Source: Sisyra terminalis (lineage: Eukaryota; Arthropoda; Insecta; Neuroptera; Sisyridae). Taken from it: a DNA stretch of 64,000 nucleotides. The stretch lies in contig OY292278.1 of the NCBI GenBank assembly GCA_958496175.1, positions 40,610,001-40,674,000 on the forward strand, read 5' to 3'. This document shows positions 1-13,770 of this stretch, in pieces (position 1 is the first letter of the stretch; each line of letters starts with the position of its first letter). Below the pieces are notes generated by a model. That model had not been told where the DNA came from. It worked only from the letters and a program-made list of their open reading frames with translations, and ran no database searches. A program made the translations under genes and the position numbers.

Positions 1-1018
1 TTTTTACATGTATAATTCTATGCAAGAACTTCCTTCACTGTTTTTTTGTCAATGTATTGAATGCAATTTTAGTCTTGTTTTTTTTTTTTTTGGGTTTTGT
101 ATTATATCCGTTTGCAGGATTTAAAGATTTAATACGTAGAAGTTGTTTTTATTGAATTGGAAAGAAGCAAGCGTATTATTTAAAGGTGGAAAATAGATAG
201 AGATAAGAGAATTTACTACCAGTGTCTAGCGACTTAAATTCGAACAAAGTGTCCAATTATTTGATAGCATCACTGGAAACATAAAAAATGTTTTCACTGA
301 TGATTTTTAAACGAACTCTCCTTGGCGTCAAATAAATTTCATTTGCATTTAATCTTCTTTATACGAAAATGTATTTTGTTATCGATTGATTGAACTAATT
401 TTCAAATAAATTCAAACTTCAAATTTGATAAATGTTTCGTTTAATTGAATAATTCGATTGCATTTTCAATTTAAGTATTTCCATTTAACCGTTCAAGTTC
501 GTTGTTTTCTACGATTTTCACCAAGGCGTATCTTAAGTTTAAGAATAAATTAATTCATTATCTTACTGGAAGATTTTTTAAAAGCCCATCCTTGGTTTAG
601 GTATCCTTTTTTAAGGATTGTAATCATATTCTTTTGAAAGAAAAAATTATATTTTTCAGAGATGCTTGGGTAAAAATTGAGTACCTTAGTTTTTCGTCAC
701 GGAAAAGTCGTTTTTGAAAATCGCCTTTTAAAATGGTAAAGGATAGTCGAAAAAATTGGCATATATTCGAATTTGATAAAATACTTGTTAATGTTTTAAA
801 TAAAGCCAGAAAATGGACCATGAATATTGAGATTCTATTTTTTAAGCCTTTAGCAAATTTCGGTGACAATGAAAGAAGGAAATTGTTTTCACTAAATACA
901 AACGTAAGAGTTTCAACTGCAGATAATGTTAAATTCTTATTGAACCTCTTATTTGATTTTATTGAATTGGAAGTTTCGTAACATCCCTTATAGTAAAATC
1001 GTTGTTAGTCAACAAATA
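1..1018. other. AT-rich DNA, no gene recognised
   Basis: Simple AT-rich sequence with poly-T runs. The open frames here are short, low in complexity and lack recognisable motifs. I see no promoter, RNA gene or transposon end before the TA at 1017-1018. Confidence 0.5.
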
Positions 1019-2111
1019 AAGCGTGTTTCAGTAAGAGCGCAAGATTTCAGTGTTCAATAAAACATGGTATTCTATAGCAGCGGTTCCTAACCTATTTCAG
1101 CCGCGGACCCTCAAGGAAATCAAGCATAATGCCAAGGACCCCTGAGTAAAAAAAAGGTGCAATTTTTGGACAATATAATACTTTAGTATTCCTTCATTGA
1201 ATTAAAAAACAAAAAACAAACTTTTTCAAATGGACCACAGGTTAGGAAACAATGTTCTATAGCAAAATATTGAAATATTTATTTTGAAAATAGTCATTTG
1301 GGAATTATGTATGTTGAAACAATTTTTTTTTAAATGGCCCCTACGGCTTTGCTTGGATTTGCATTCCCTTTTGACGAAATTTTCAATAACGTTATTGAAT
1401 ACATGCGGAGGTATTTCATTGATACAGCGTCTAATTTTGGCTTTCAATGCTTCAATGGCTTATTGGCATAAACCTTTAACTTTAGATAATCCCATAACCA
1501 GTAATCTATACACGTTAAATCGCAGGAACGTGGAGGCCAATTCTGGTTACCAAATTGGGAAATGACACGACCAGGATCAAACTAGCGCAAAATCGTCAAT
1601 ATTTCACGGGCGATATGGTATGTGGCACCGTCCTGCTGAAACCACATATCTTCAAGATCAAAAGCTTCCAAATGAGGCACTAGAAACTGTTATCACATCA
1701 CGATAATGTTCGCCAGTCATCGGTACTGCATTACCTTCTTCGTTTTTGAAGAAAAACGGTCCAATTATTCCTCCAGACCATAATGCATACCATACAGTGA
1801 CCCGTTGTAGATGAATTGGTTTTTTGATGAATCATTCGTGGATTTTTAAAGCCCCAAATGTGATGGTTTTGCCTATTCACGAAGTCGTCGAGGTGAAAAT
1901 GGCCTCATTACTGAAAATGTTTTTGTTTGCAATATCATCAGGTTGCTCAAGGATCCAATTGGTGAATTCTCTTTGCTGTTTATGCTCTACTGTTGCATTT
2001 TTACTAACTCCCATTTGTTAACTTTCGATTTATAACGTCATAATCATGTGACATTATGACTATCAAACATGGTGCGCAATTCAAATCTTGTGCTCTTATT
2101 GAAATACTCTT
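1019..2111 (-). mobile_element. Decayed Tc1/mariner-superfamily transposon
   Basis: Imperfect terminal inverted repeats (AAGCGTGTTTCAGTAAGAGC at the left, AAGAGTATTTCAATAAGAGC read inward from the right) lie inside flanking TA dinucleotides at 1017-1018 and 2112-2113, the target usual for this superfamily. On the minus strand broken pieces of a DDE transposase are readable in order: an HFHLDGFVN-like stretch (about 1850-1930), DMWFQQDGATYHIAREILTI-like residues with the catalytic D (about 1590-1660), and a C-terminal helix region (1226-1447). Frameshifts and stops separate them, so the gene is dead. A 177-base hAT element sits inside (1078-1254). Confidence 0.8.
1078..1254. mobile_element. 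hAT-type miniature inverted-repeat element
   Basis: The ends CAGCGGTTCCTAACCTATTT and, from the other side, CATTGTTTCCTAACCTGTGG are inverted repeats of the hAT type. A perfect 8-base target duplication TTCTATAG flanks it (1070-1077 and 1255-1262), the length expected for hAT. It has no coding capacity and is inserted in the older Tc1/mariner copy. Confidence 0.85.
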
Positions 2112-3705
2112 TATATTATGTAGAAGGATTACAATAAAAAATGGGCATTTTATTTATATTTTATTTATAAAATAAGGTCAGAAATAGATTGAAGTTTTAG
2201 AAGGTAATTACCTCTTCCAACTTCTTCATGCAATTCCTTTATTGAATTGATATTCAAATTTAACGATAGTTTGTTTTTCCAACTTGCATGAAATTTAATG
2301 CAAAAAAACTTTATCTATTTCTTTGAAACATTGACATTCACTTACTTAACTTAATTTAAATAGAATTCCCATAAAATACCACAAAATTAGCCAATAGGCC
2401 TATCTTAACTATGCACATTGCTCAGCCATAGCATTCCCAGTTAAATTTGCCACGGCTCATTAAAAATCATCAATAATTTCCCAATTAATTACACACAATC
2501 ACGACATTTTATTGCTTGTTAATTACATTTAACATTACCTTATAAAACTTGCCCAGTAAGACAACGGCAAGTTATTGCATTTTGAAACTATTAAAAAAGA
2601 TACTCCGGACAATTTACAGATTGAAAATACGTGGAGTTTTGCAAAAGAATTTTAACAAGTTTCGTTTTTAATGTTATTTTTCGCGAGGCCTTTGAAATTG
2701 TCTTTGGAGGATGATGGGTAAGTTCGGTAGCATCAAATCAAGCACTTGAACGTCTAGTGTTTAAAATTTACAGTTCGTGTTTGGTAATAAAATTGGTATA
2801 TTATGCCTATTAGAGCTGTGATGGTATAATAATTTTGACCAATTGATAATTAACATGAAATTCAAGTATTATAAATATCTGAGGCTTGTGATATGTTCGT
2901 CGTGATTACCTCGTAAAATAGTACAAGATATCACGCGGAGAAGTGTTGGAATTTAAAAAGAATTAAAATGAAAAATACATACTTAATTTTCGAAGGCACA
3001 CATCCGAAGTGTGCGATGGCCATTGGACCGACGTGAAGTCGATAAAATACGCGCGTTCCGAACACTGTTTTGTAGTGGTTTTTTTTTCCTTTGGCTTCTG
3101 GAATTATAAATTAAACATGAGTGAGAAGTTGTTCACTTATGTGTTATTAACATTTGAAAGAAACTATTGGAATATGAATGAAAAATTGCTCATAAGAAAT
3201 TAAGATTTTTACGTCTTTAATTTCTAACCAATTTTATGTGTGCTTTTCGGGGGATAATAAATCTTGAAAATATTTGGTTATTTAAATCGAGGAAAGACTC
3301 GCCAGTGATTTGTATGCGAGTGTTGTATGGCCATAATAACCCCTGCTGCTCCATAATGTGTTAATATTTTTTACATTTGTTATTTTTTCAGTGACTAACT
3401 ACTGTTATTACGGGGTCAAAGAGATGTATGTACGTTTTTTTTTTTTTTGAAAAACGCCGTTATTCAAATTAAATGCAGATTGAATAATTTTAAAATTAAT
3501 TTCAACAATACATATGAGACCACATTTATTTAATACTAAAAAATTATTTCCAACTGTAACAATTTTTAAAAAACTTCCAAAGGGGTTCGACTCCTGCTCA
3601 TTTTGCACACGTTACCCGCGTATTTTGTTTAGAAAATTATTCAACACACTTATAAAAATGAAGATAATAAATTATATTTCGTCTTGTCATTTCTTCTTAA
3701 AATCG
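2112..3705. other. Non-coding AT-rich DNA with homeodomain-like sites
   Basis: No gene recognised. About 2440-2590 is denser in TTAATTA and AATTA cores than its surroundings and could be a regulatory element, but nothing here proves it. Short open frames at 3009-3203 and 3408-3741 have no motif. Confidence 0.3.
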
Positions 3706-4145
3706 CTTCCATTCTACTACCTCTATAATTTCAATATATAGTAGTTGTATCGTATTTTAATTCTCGTTGACGTTTGAGTTTCTGTATAGGATATTTAGGT
3801 ATAGATTCTATTAAGAGTATCCTAGGGGTTCTAAAAAATTATAAGGTTCGAACTAATTTTTGAAGTACCAGGCATAATAGTAGAAAATAAAGGTATGTAG
3901 AAAATTGGGAAAAGCTACTGCCTCTATACTTTCAGTATATATATAGTATGTACAGTATTTTAGCTCTCATTGATTTGTCCATGTATCGTTGACGTTTGGA
4001 TTTCATTATAGGGTATTCAGGAATAGATTCAAATAAGAGTATACTAGGATTTCGAAAAAAATTATAAGCATGTAACTAATTTTTGATGTACCAGGCATAA
4101 TAATAGATAATAATGATATATAGAAATTTGGGAAAAACTTCTCTG
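3706..4145. repeat. Diverged tandem duplication, unit about 215 bases
   Basis: Two head-to-tail units share, in the same order, GTTGACGTTTG, AGATTC, AAGAGTAT, a GAACTAATTTTTGA/GTAACTAATTTTTGA stretch, TGTACCAGGCATAATA or its one-base variant, and AATTTGGGAAAA. The unit border is near 3920. No coding signal. Confidence 0.65.
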
Positions 4146-4835
4146 CTTCTTTGTTAAAATGTGAAAAATAAACCATCTTTGAAACTTTGATATTCAAGCA
4201 GTAACGTATTAGTACTAAACCCAATTTCTGTAATGAATTGAATTAAATACTTCTTCTTATTCGTTTTAATTACAATTCAAATCGTTACCAAGATTTCTTT
4301 CTAAATCAAACAGCAGAAGCAGTTTTAGAAAGCTATTCAGAATACAACAAGAAGTGGTAGTTTTATTATTTTTCCTTAGAATTATTTTTCTTTCAAATAT
4401 ATCTTATCCAATATATCAATGTACTATACTGGAATCAGTGTTTTAAACTTTAGAATTGTCTATCTTTTCTTTCCACCTCTATTGGTTTGGTGATATCTTC
4501 CATTTCTTCCTGTCCTAGATGTATTGCTTTGAGTGAAAAGTCAGCTCCTTTCTACGGTGCTATGTTTGCTTTCCACTTTTCAGCCATAAGCAATTCCATT
4601 TCTACATTTCTCTTAAACGTAGGGTCTTAGTACCACAAATAAATAATGTTGACTCTACTTATGAGTCTACTACTACTATAGTATATGCCTAGTACTTGCA
4701 AAATGGATATTATAGTTCTTTTATCCATTGATGGATTTCTTAATATTCGTCTGTATGTACAATGTACATACCTATAGTTTGAAGGCTTCAGTCTTTTGCT
4801 AGTCAGTTTTTTAGGGATCAAACTTCATAGTTATA
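4146..4835. other. No recognisable feature
   Basis: AT-rich DNA between the tandem repeat and the pogo element. The minus-strand open frame at 4627-4821 shows no family motif. Confidence 0.4.
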
Positions 4836-5954
4836 CACTTTTCCCTCGATTTACGTGGTATTCGTTTTACGCGGTTTCACTTTTACGCGGTTAGAATTTT
4901 TTTTTTAAAAAATCATATTATATGTATTTTGTGGCATACTCATAAAGCGGTCATATGAAGAAATATTAAATCAAATCGATAGAAATGCATCACTCACGAT
5001 TTTAGAAACCTGGAAGAATTTCACGATCTTAAATTGTGTGAATTATATAGGATTAGCAATTAAAGAAATGAAAAAATCAACATTAAATGGTTGTTGGAGA
5101 GCAGTATGACCAGAAGTAGTTGAACCTAATCATGTAATTCCAGCAAGAAATGAAATATTTAACAACATTTTAAATGTAACAAGAGAGTTGGGACAAGGGT
5201 TAGAGAATTTAAATTTCAGTGACATCGATGAATTGTTTGTTGATCAGGAAATAGACGAAGAAGAATTGATTTATATGGTGGCAACCAACGAAAAAGAAAA
5301 TGTTGAAAATAGCGATGATAGTGATAATGACATTACCAATAAACCAAATTAATTTACATCTAAAGACATTTCGGAAATTTTACAATTGGCCAATAACTTA
5401 GAAACTTAGGTTTTGGCCACTGATCCTATTATTGAACGTGGTGTTAAATTTCAGCGAGACCTTAAAACCCTGTGCGCGCAATACAGTGAAATTTATAAAG
5501 ACTTAAATAAAAAGAAAACACAAAAATTAGTCACAGACTATTTAATCAGATGAGTCGAAGAGCCTGTTGCTGCTGGATTTGAATTCGATGATAGTAGTGA
5601 TTTCAAGCCAACCAAAAAAAAAAATTGGTTGAATTAGAATATAGCAGCGAGGAGGTGGAATGATAAGATTTCAATTATATAATCATGTATACTTTTAACT
5701 ATAAACGTGTTAAAAATTCATTAATCTAATAAATATATTTCTTAATAAAATTTTATTTTCTTACCTCGTTTTACGCGGTTTTCTGAAACCTATCCCCTTT
5801 ACTTTATATGAACTTGAAGTCTCGATTTACGCGGATTTTTATTTCCTGGAACCTATATTCAGTTTTTGTATGAACTAGAAGTCTCGATTTACGCGGTTTC
5901 GATTTACGCGATTATCCTGGGAACGTATCTACCGCGTTAATCAAGAGATGAGTG
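4836..5954 (+). mobile_element. Decayed pogo/Tigger-type DNA transposon
   Basis: The inverted ends begin CACTTTTCCCTCGATTTACG and, read from the right, CACTCATCTCTTGATTAACG, each next to a TA (4834-4835, 5955-5956). Further CTCGATTTACGCGG subrepeats occur near both ends. The plus strand from about 4945 to 5665 reads as the C-terminal part of a Tigger/jerky-like transposase, e.g. SITILETWKNFTILNCVNYI, then an acidic region (EEELIYM, SDDSDNDITN), interrupted by several stops. The N-terminal DNA-binding region is gone. Element length is 1119 bases. Confidence 0.75.
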
Positions 5955-8109
5955 TATGTAGCTATTAGAATAATCAGAGTCTTTGCTTCTTTTGCCTTAA
6001 GTATTTTTCCGGAAAGGTGTATTTTAATATATTTTAATATATTTTTATGTATCTCATCGTCGCTATTGTAACTATTGATATATACTGCTAGATTTCTTCA
6101 CTTAATTCTTCAATATTAAGGACTAGGATTCCTAGGTATACGATCTTTGAGACGACTTTGCAACCTTTTTTCAATATAATTTCTAGAACTTATCATTTTT
6201 ACACAATTTCTATTTTAAACGAATTCGTCTACGCATTTTATCTCCATAAACTTATGTAGGTAAAATTTTAACTATCCAATTTTTCCAATACAAATTCCAT
6301 CGAAATATCATCAACTCTCCCTATTATGTGAATAGTGGAACAACTTATAAATATGTAATTATTCCCATTTGTAGTCGAAATAATTTTGTCTATAAAATTA
6401 TATAATAAATTATCATCTGGTACAAATATAGAAATTCAAGTAATTTAATTCATCCACTATCTAGAAATATATCATGACGATGGCCAAAAGGACACTTTTG
6501 TACCAAGGACGTTCTATTATGATTGATGAATCAGAGACATCAAGTGTTCAGATTTGGAAACTTAAACTTTGATTTTTGTGCAAATTTGTGCATTTTTTCT
6601 GCAAATTTCAGGCTTTGTATTGATTTAATATAAAGTTTTTATTAAATGTATAAAAATAATGATGTATCTTTGATTTAGTTTCAATTCCTGGTGACAGTTA
6701 TAAAATTGTAAGAGAAAAAAATGTTTTTCCATCTTCTATTTCTGCTTTTGTAAATTCAAACTTCAAATCATAACTAATTTATCACAAAATCCATAAATAT
6801 TTTTATAATTTTTAATTATCACTTCTCTGTCGCTCTTTTTTCCTCAACTTACACATCTATGTGCTTAACGATTTTTTTTCGCTATGGCATTCATCGTTAG
6901 AACTGTGATTTGAATACATTGACATATTTTTAACTTTTAGGTGCTTTATTTTTATAATATTTCTACCTAATTCCTATAACGTAATGTAGAGATATATAAA
7001 AAGACCCAGAATCATCTCAGTTAAAAATTAGTTGTATATTTAAATGTTTTTACGACCAAAGTTTCAAGGGAATTTTTGTGAGGAAAGGGTTTAGATTACT
7101 GAATGAAAATTTTGGTGTACGAATATTCCAATTTATTTTCTGATTTGCCTTTTACAATAACTAAATTTTCCATTGCCCTGTCATTTTTTCTTTCTCACTT
7201 CAAATCAAGAACATTTAATTCCACTAGGGAGAGTTTGCCTCAATTACTTTCAGGTTTTCATGTAAAATTAATAAAGCGTATGACATAAACTTTCAACACC
7301 ACAATTCCACAATGAAATGATTCAGTACATAATGATTTATTTACAATTTAAATCTTTAGTATAACAACACGACCGTAAAATAAATAATAAATAAAATGCG
7401 TAACTAACCTGATGATATATGCGGCAATATAATTCAATTAATTAGCTGCAATTACTCTCTTTCGTAGTCGACTAGCTAGTTTAACCTAATTTTATGGTTT
7501 GCATTGAAACAATGTAGATATAAATTGAACTGTTCAATTGAAATTTTATCTTATAAATAATTTCATCATAGAGAAATAAAATTTTAAAAATATGAACAAG
7601 GTTGATGCATTTGAAATCTTGGTTTTTTAAGTGGATAAATAAAACTGTATATTTTTCATCCTAAGCTGTTAATTTAATCACAATAGGATTAATTTGTTCT
7701 AATGCACTTTAACCAAAGAGTTTTTAATGTATATATTCCTTATCATAAAGAAATTCTGAACTTTTGAATCAATAAACTCTGATTCAGAATTGTAAAGAAG
7801 GTCTTCATTTTCATGCTGTTTACCTTAAGAAAAGAGTTCTGAATTTTAAAAAAAATTAAAGTTGGTTGACAAAAGAATCGGTGAATATTATAGGGAAGTA
7901 TTGGGATGTAATTAACGACTAAATATCATTATTTGGTCATAGGGGAATTTATTTTAGTTCCATTTGTCGTTCTATCGTATTTAGGCAATCCAACAGCATT
8001 TGAAGGCCTTGAATACTATCGCATAAGATGATGAAGTGTCACCAAAATATCGAATATTATTGATCAGCTTATAGAGTTTAATATACTCATTACAAATGTA
8101 AAAAAACGA
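5955..8109. other. Long non-coding stretch, nothing recognised
   Basis: About 2.1 kb of AT-rich sequence without coding motif, inverted repeat or transposon end that I can support. The frame at 7103-7288 lacks any motif. Confidence 0.4.
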
Positions 8110-9003
8110 AATAGCCTTTAGATTTAGCCTTTATATTTCAGTCCAACATACACCACATGAAAAAATGGTTCCAAGACTGGAAAATTATCGTCAATCCTTA
8201 AAAGTCAACCCAAATTACTTTCACTGGGCCAAAGAAAAATAGGACCCAGAATTCATAATAATGTCATCCCTGTTCTATAAAAGGGTAACGAAAAATATTT
8301 GGGTATCACATTGGACAAAAAGCTTACATGGAAACCCCATATAGTAGCTAAAAAAATATCAATAGATGCCAAAGTCATAAAAATAGGGGGCTTCTATGAG
8401 GAGGATCTGATCTTTTAAGAGATTTCAAATTAGAGTTGTCCAAAACAATAATAAAGCTAATTTGGATATTTGGGTTGGCACTTTGGGGATGTGTTAAAGT
8501 ATCAAATACCAATATTATTCAAAGATAACAATCGAAAATCTTACGATCTATGGCTATGGGTTCTTGGTATATTAGTAACCAAACATTGCATGATGACCTA
8601 AAATGTGTCTTTTAAAAAAGACGTAATCAAGAAGCAGGAAAATATACTAATTGAGGAACTATTCAAACAACCATTAATACAAAGAAGATTATAGAGAACT
8701 TGGCTTGAGGACTGACAGGAATGATCCCCAGAAAAGAGTAAGTGAGGAATTCTGTGACACAAGTCAGGATGGAGGTCGGTACTGACCGACAAATTCAATT
8801 AATTTATTTCATTTTTCTATTATTTAATTCTTTAATTATTATTTTTTTTCCTTTGGTACCACTATAATTTGTTTGTGTATGATTTTGTATTTCTGTTGTT
8901 GTCATATTTTGTTCTAAATTATTATATTAACAAGATAAATTTTATTCCCAAATTTGTATACTAAGCAGATTGTAAAAGGACGAATAAATATTTAAAAAAA
9001 ATT
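8110..9003 (+). mobile_element. Jockey-type LINE, decayed 3' end
   Basis: Pieces of the C-terminal part of a non-LTR reverse transcriptase can be read with frameshifts: YLGITLDKKLTWKPHI at about 8300-8345, then an ILRSMAMGSWYISNQTLHDD-like stretch at 8535-8595, which corresponds to the thumb and C-terminal region of jockey-clade enzymes. The catalytic YADD part is missing, as expected for a 5'-truncated copy. The copy ends at an A-rich tail (about 8990-9003) after AATAAATATT. Confidence 0.75.
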
Positions 9004-9021
9004 ATATGAACCAACCTAATA

Positions 9022-9899
9022 TTGGGTTGTTTGGAAAGTAATTTCGTTTTTTCCCGACAAAAAATTTAATTGTATTTTTTCGCACTCATTTTATAACTAA
9101 GCCTTATAATAATTGTATGTTTTGAGAGCTAATATAGCAAAGCTTGTATGTGAAAAAGCTCAAGTGATTCTACGCAATAGTTTTTAGTGCGTGTCCTTTT
9201 AAATATGGAGAGCAAAAACCAGAATTTTCCTCATATATTACTTTGTCACTATAGAAAAGGTAAAATGCTGTTCAGTCAAGAAAATATTAACCGATGTATA
9301 AGCAGAGGTATTGGCAGCACGTCAGTTATGACAATTATGATGTCGAAGATGCACCATGGTCTCAAAGACCGGTTGAAGTTGATCAAGTCACAATGAAATC
9401 ATTAGTTAAAGCAAACTAGTGAATAATAGCACGTGAGATCGATAAAAGGTAAAATTTACTAAATTCAATTGTTAATGACCCACTGGAAAGGACTAAGATT
9501 AACCTCGAACCTATGTTTTTATAGGGAGAAATTTGACCTCAAATAACTTTTGTTACTCGCCTAAAACTTTTGCAACTTGAATGGAATAAAATGCCATATC
9601 CATCATATTCTACACATCTGGCACCTTCGGTTTATTTTTGGTTTTGACCACTGCAAAATCTTTTAGATGGTAAAACTTTTACTTCAAATGAGGAAGTCAA
9701 AAATCCCCCAAGAATAATTTTTGGCTAAAGAAAAAGCAAAAAATTTTTCAGTGAAAAATCATACTACAGCCAAAAAAATGGCAAAAGGTATTGAACCAGA
9801 ATGGCTAATATATAATTTAATAAAATATTTATTCCCTATACGGAAATTGCCTTTCATTATCACAAAAAAAAAAACGAAATTACTTTCTGAACAACCTAA
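9022..9899 (+). mobile_element. Internally deleted mariner element
   Basis: Inverted ends TTGGGTTGTTTGGAAAGTAA and, from the right, TTAGGTTGTTCAGAAAGTAA are both flanked by TA (9020-9021, 9900-9901). Inside, the plus strand has the mariner N-terminal region (HYRKGKMLFSQENINR, later DVEDAPWSQRPVEVDQ with shifts) and the C-terminal SYSTHLAPS/LFLVLTTAKS-like remnant. The catalytic centre between them is deleted: the element is 878 bases against about 1.3 kb for a full mariner. Confidence 0.8.
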
Positions 9900-11299
9900 T
9901 ATATACTTTCCTAAAAATCATTATTCAGTAGAAATGTTTGAATGGGTTTAACTAGTTGATAGTAGGTACTATTTGTAATATTGTAATAGCTTAATGCATT
10001 TTAGGTACATATTGAAAAGTTTTCCCATCGTTTCCCCCAATTTTCAAAAAAAAGGTGATATATCGTAACCGTTTTTTGCCAGTGTTTTAGTATGTCTCGC
10101 AAACGAAGTTGCAGGTATGTAAAAAGGGACAAGAAAATTAAAAAGAATAAAATTCCTTCATAATAATACTATGCAAAAGACTTATATGAAAATTGTAATT
10201 CTTAGATTTGTATTTAAATTCAGGGTTCGTTATTAATTTTCTCGATGAATAACCCAACCTTTAGAGGCACACACCGTTTTGTTCACACTTGTTGTGCCTT
10301 TTTTGCCATAAAAACTTACAATACAAAAGTGCATACAGTATAAAACAAATGTGTCCCGTCTAGAGCCGCTAATATGACGCATATAGGTAATAAGCCTTCA
10401 TACAATTTACGTGTTGGGATAATGTATAATGACAGCAATAAACTATCGTCGTCTCTCCGTGTGCATTTCAATTCTCATTTCTTCGTCTCCCATTATTATT
10501 ATTATTATCATTATATTAAATGAAAAAAATCAAAATGAACATATTATAAGAAAAAAATGTGAATAAAATCACCCACACATCGGCACAAGCTTGTCTCCTC
10601 GATACATAGCTGGATTTATGCGGCCTATGTTCACAAGTACACAATAAATCTTCACGTTGAAAAAAAATTTCCAACGCCATTCAACCGGCACTCGTACACA
10701 TTGTTTTATCAAATAATTCATGATTATTATGAAAAAGAGAAATTCGATATTCATAATCAACAAATAAATATACAGAATGACTAAGTATTACACGAATAAA
10801 ATCATTTTCCTTGAAGTTGATTTTAAGTTCTCGTGGCTTTTCAAGGAATAAATTCCTGTTCATCCTAAAATTAAAATCCAGGATCTATCGGCTACTTACC
10901 AATCTTCTTGTAGACTTAACTATCAGTGGGCTGAAGAGATATTTTGGTTAAATGAAATTAACATAAAAAATAAATAATTTTATTCATAAGGCCGATTTAA
11001 GAAATAAATTGTTGGTGTTATATGGTTTGTTTTCAAAATTTTGAAATCAAATATAAAAATTGAAATATCATGTAATTCAGCTGTCGAGTTTTGTGCAATA
11101 AGTATCATAAACATTTTTTTGAATGAATTACGCTAATGGTTTTAGTGTTGATGTCTACTTTTGGTCATATAAACGAAAACTTCTAAAGATTACTTATTTT
11201 GTAGCCCTTTTTTATACTTTAATGAGGGAAATATATATTTATATCGATATCAATACGTCCCAATTTTTGTAAAATTTAAGTTAAGTATATTATAATTAT
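9900..11299. other. Non-coding DNA, no gene recognised
   Basis: About 10,260-10,560 is less AT-poor in motifs than its flanks and contains a short ATT microsatellite at about 10,493-10,515. The open frames at 10569-10863 (minus) have no family motif. Nothing firmer can be said. Confidence 0.35.
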
Positions 11300-11565
11300 T
11301 AGACCGACTTATCCTGATGAAACCAAACGTCCTCCAACTCGATCTATTCCAACTCCAACAAAATAAAAATCTGGGATTATGGTCAGGTAATGAGCTGAAG
11401 TAAACGGAAATGGTTCAATTGGTCTCTTCAAAAAAGAAAGGGTCGATAATCCCAATTCTCCCAATACCCCAGACTTTTCTGGTGAAACTTTCTATAATAA
11501 TAATAAGTCTTACCCCAATATGGCAAATTCAACTTTTTACCATCAACCTACAAATATAAGTTTTG
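11300..11565 (-). pseudogene. Tc1/mariner transposase fragment
   Basis: Read on the minus strand the segment contains FILLELE then a stop then IELEDVWFHQDKS, matching the second catalytic D region (usually LEDVWFQQDGA) of Tc1/mariner-superfamily transposases. It is short, has stops, and no inverted ends were found, so only a fragment remains. Confidence 0.5.
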
Positions 11566-13770
11566 AATTAATTTGGTTTTAATTTTTCGACAAAGAATTC
11601 ATTTTTCGTTTCTTATTTTTTTTTAACTTTAACCCTTGCTGGCTCTTAAATTTGATGTCCAAGACTAGATTAGTCATTTTAGCCATATAGTAAGTCCTGG
11701 CTAAAGGTATTCTCCGTAATGGAAATGTGGAGGTTAAGAAGCCAAAGTGCTTTATAAAAATTATCATATGCGCTCTCTTGAATACCAAAATGGATAAAAG
11801 ATTGAACAAAAAAATGCCAAAAGAACTATTGGAAAGAAATTCGGAAGTATCAAAAAGGTATCAAAGAGGTATCAAAAAGCCTTAAAGCCTGAAATAGTAC
11901 GTGAAAATCTATGAAATTTGGAAACTACATCTACAATAGTGATCAATATTCAAAACCTTTATCGCTTACGAGTAATAAAAGTTATAAGCTGATTACCTAA
12001 AATTGATTAACCATAACAAATAACTTCGAAATTTTTGAACACTAAACGTATTTTTCTTACAAACGAATCAAAATCAAGTATTTTTGTTTTTTACAATTTT
12101 GATTTAATATAACTTCTTCTACTATAATCCGTGGTTAAATCCTGGAGGCGGAGATATTAAGACTAAATCGTCGACTGTCGTAGTACTTACACAACATTAC
12201 TGTTGTATGCAAAAAATAACTGTTGGTCGCCAGAAAAAAAATTTGCCACGAGACACCACTGTTTTTCTTCAGTCTTAAGTTAGTAAAAAGACCAAAAATA
12301 AATCCTCCACGACCTTAAATTTTTTACCTATTTTTGAAATAAAATTGAATGGTGAATGAATAAATTTCAACTTAATACTCGTTAATAGCAAAAGAAGAAC
12401 ATCAACAGGAAGTCATTAGTCAAATTTAAAATCTCATATATTATCGCCCAAATAAAGATTAATGGCCATTGTTTATTATAATATCTATAAAACGATACGG
12501 GATTATAAATCTCATTATAATAATTTTATAGTGTAAATAATATTGCACGGTGTGCACTATGCGCTTACGTTGCATTTAAATGCATAAAACTTTATATATC
12601 TTCCTTCGTTTCAATATGTTTTTAGAAATATTTAGAGAGGATCTAAGTTAAATTATGGACTCCGTTTTAAAAGAGTTTCATGTTCTTCGCCTACGTTTTA
12701 TGATGAGACATTAATTTATATTTAAATTTTTTTCAAAAAATCTTTTTAATTTATGTACGTACTGCTTATTTTACATATTGACGTAATGGAGAGATGAATG
12801 GAAAAGTTTTGCCCTCGGAAACAATCGTAAATACTAAACTATCGAATAAAATAACTGATAAAACTTCTCCAAAAAAAAAAAAAATAGAAAATGATTGAGT
12901 GAAATCTAAACTATCTCGCATAGTTGTCAATTATGTCATAGTAACAGGTAAAATGTAGAGGTTTCAAATAATATTTATAGTGGCAATAAAAGTAGGAACT
13001 AAACGTGGTCATTCATGGATGAACATTTTCATTTTAATCATTTATCTCAATGCTATATAATGTCTTCGAGCAAAGGTTAATGTATAAATCTTTGATTTAA
13101 AAATGCCAAAAAATAATGATACCTTTATAAAGGTTCGAAACTTGCGTCATTTACCTACAGTTCTCTGAAATCGCCACTTGCATCTAAAATTTAATATTAT
13201 TGGTTGAATGTTACCAATTTTGCATCCAAATATGAATTTGCTACAAATTCTCTAGAATAAACTATTTTTTCGGATTTTTTTTTTGGTGAAGAAAATTATT
13301 AACTTTTTGATTAGTAATTAATATTTTTGTAAAATAGAAAAGGATAACTAAAATGGATAGTTTCTTATTAAAGAAAATAAAACACCGAGAAGGACTTAAA
13401 ATGCTGAGATATATAACAGTACATCAAGGACAGAAAGAGGCTCCTAAGACTCTGAAAAATAAAGAATATAAGGATTTATATTAGTTAAATAGTTAATAAC
13501 TTAAAAAGATCTTACTAAGTAAGTTTGGCTAATAAAAAGGCAATTTATCACTTTTGAACCTAGTAATTTATTTATTAAGAAAAATAAACTGTAGTGGACC
13601 TAAAACATTATATTTTTCTTGTGAATTCGAGACTAAAAATTAAGTAAAAAGTATTTTTTCTGATGTATGTTTTCCGGGTTACATCATAGTAATCATGTTG
13701 TGCTATCGGTGAAAAAATATAAAGAATAGAAGGTTGATTATGAGAGAAATTGGAAACATTTATAAATCTA
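11566..13770. other. Non-coding DNA, possible regulatory content
   Basis: No gene recognised. About 12,420-12,600 has TTGTTTAT, GGGATTA and TTTATA words and a palindrome-like ATTTAAATGCAT, which might reflect a regulatory element, but no independent support is visible. Confidence 0.3.
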
